Positions 62,751 through 64,000 of a stretch of DNA of 64,000 bases are shown here, one piece after another (the stretch's first letter is position 1; each line of letters begins with the position of its first letter). The translations under genes and the position numbers were made by a program. The notes under the pieces were generated by a model that saw nothing but the letters and a program-made list of their open reading frames with translations, had not been told where the DNA came from and did not search any database. Origin of the DNA: Alligator mississippiensis (Eukaryota; Chordata; Crocodylia; Alligatoridae); assembly GCF_030867095.1 (NCBI RefSeq), contig NC_081824.1, positions 351,080,203 to 351,144,202 of the forward strand. The letters are read 5' to 3'.

Positions 62751-63529
62751 TAGTAACACTGCTATAGAACATGGCTTTACCAGCCCTTAAAGCCACTTCT
62801 GACAGTTTCACAATGAACCAAGAATCTTCTCTATCATCTGATTTCTGGTGGTTGGTAATGATTCAGTCCTGTTAGCGTCATTTGCACAATTATCCTTTCA
62901 CCAGATCAGATAGCCAGTCTGTTACCAAAGAGCAGGACTAGACTACAGCATTAAAGAATAACCTGTGCTATTAATCCCTTCTAGAAATAGCTCTAACTTT
63001 ACAAACAGAAACTCTGTCTTATATACTTGTAAAATCCAAATTCCTCATGTCATGTTTTGCTATTATCTGCTTGTGGGAGGTATATAGCAAATGGCCATTG
63101 AACATGCACACACACATTAGTGCAACTGCAAACCACTCACCCAGGTGAATGCACTAGGGTAGAGCATTAGCTTCTCTCTTGAACATACTCTACTCATTCT
63201 TTGTAGCCAAATGAATCTTTGCATGTTCTGTGGGGTGGAGGTGTGGGTTTGACACCCTCAGGCAGAGAGAGAAACTGAATTCCTATCTCTCTCATCCTGC
63301 ACGAATGGGTGGTGGTGGTGCTCTGGTTTTGAAACAGATCTTAGCAGTCTTGCACGAGGAGAGCATTCAGAGTTGTGCATCCTGAATATAGAAAAGTATC
63401 TCCTTTCAGTCTAGAGTGAGGCACCAACATCCTGTACACTAGAACAGGCTGAAGTAACTAACCATATTGGATTTTCAAGATTTGACATTCTACAACTTTA
63501 CTGCTACCAAATTTCCAGACTCATGAGGA

Positions 63530-63695
63530 GCCTTGGGCCCTATTGGCTGGATCCGGTGCCAGCACAAGAGCTGTGTCAGGCCCTAGTGCCCAATCCTGGT
63601 ATGGGAGGCTGACAGGGCCCCTGGGACTGAATCCCAGCATGCAGGCTCGCCCAGTGCCACTTACCTGGCACACACGGCCACAAGATTAAGCACTG
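63530..63695. repeat. Possible hAT-like fragment
   Basis: GATTAAGCACTGCTG at the right resembles a hAT terminus, and GGCTGGATCCGGTGCCAG resembles interiors of such elements. No left terminus was found. Confidence 0.3.
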
Positions 63696-64000
63696 CTGGT
63701 CTAGGGAGCCTGGCCGTCTAAACTGGTGACAGATTCCACTGTGGACAATATGTTTGGTGGTGTAACTGCATTGTCAGTAAGATATTTGCTGGAATAGCAC
63801 TCCAACTCTAACCAATTATGCCGGCAAAATGAAAGTGTAGAACCAGCTTAAGGCTCCAGTAGGTGTAAGTCACTTGTGACTTTCATTCTATATAAATAAC
63901 TAACATGATTTCCCTGTTGTATATATTCAGTTTGATCTTTGATTTATCAGTAAACTAGTGTGGAGTAACTAAAAACTCACACATTTTGTCTCATTATAAA

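Larger units (their letters stand above)
60054..64000 (-). other. TMEM255B intron, part
   Basis: Upstream of the last TMEM255B exon this stretch contains hAT-like repeats (60470-60682, 60829-61393, perhaps 63530-63695), a young + strand CR1 (61423-62090) and a CR1 tail (62688-62750). No upstream TMEM255B exon was recognised on the - strand. Confidence 0.6.

Overview
The window is nuclear DNA of a sauropsid vertebrate, most likely a crocodilian and probably an alligatorid. The basis is repeated CR1 LINEs whose 3' ends read like the young crocodilian CR1 subfamilies (ATCTATGA-type tails), many hAT-type DNA transposons, low coding density and GT-AG introns. The species call is inference from repeat style, not a database match.

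One host gene fills most of the window. GAS6 (growth arrest-specific 6, the vitamin K-dependent ligand of the TAM receptors) lies on the + strand from 1618 to 52331. Thirteen coding exons are visible, corresponding to exons 3-15 of the 15-exon mammalian gene: the 25-bp microexon closing the Gla domain, the short linker exon, four EGF exons, and seven exons for the two laminin G-like domains. All junctions are GT-AG, phases match throughout, and the exons sum to 1779 bp (592 codons plus stop). The signal peptide and Gla exons and the promoter lie upstream of the window. Tandem AATAAA signals sit about 395 bp after the stop.

A second gene points the other way. The last coding exon of TMEM255B is on the - strand at 59886-60053, encoding the proline/tyrosine-rich tail that ends PPPYAP, and its 3'UTR runs leftwards. 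GAS6 and TMEM255B therefore converge tail to tail, as in mammals. The rest of TMEM255B lies to the right, beyond the window.

The other large component is mobile DNA, mostly in GAS6 introns. Intron 4 (2411-14299) holds a young 5'-truncated CR1 with a 667-codon open RT frame inside an older CR1. Intron 7 holds an old CR1 hit by both a Tigger-like and a hAT-like element. Intron 10 (22727-37497) holds a three-level nest: a + strand CR1, split by an apparently full-length - strand CR1 (29086-34811, CTCTT target-site copies, ORF1 esterase and ORF2 EN/RT), itself split by a 1.28-kb LTR-like unit carrying a 34-bp minisatellite. Intron 14 and the GAS6-TMEM255B interval hold several hAT elements with 8-bp target duplications, including a 1.6-kb copy with a perfect duplication and two related ~0.7-kb copies 10 kb apart.

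No bacterial-type systems, CRISPR arrays, rRNA genes or convincing tRNA genes were seen. Nearly all long ORFs outside the GAS6 exons are repeat-derived or GC-rich shadows.
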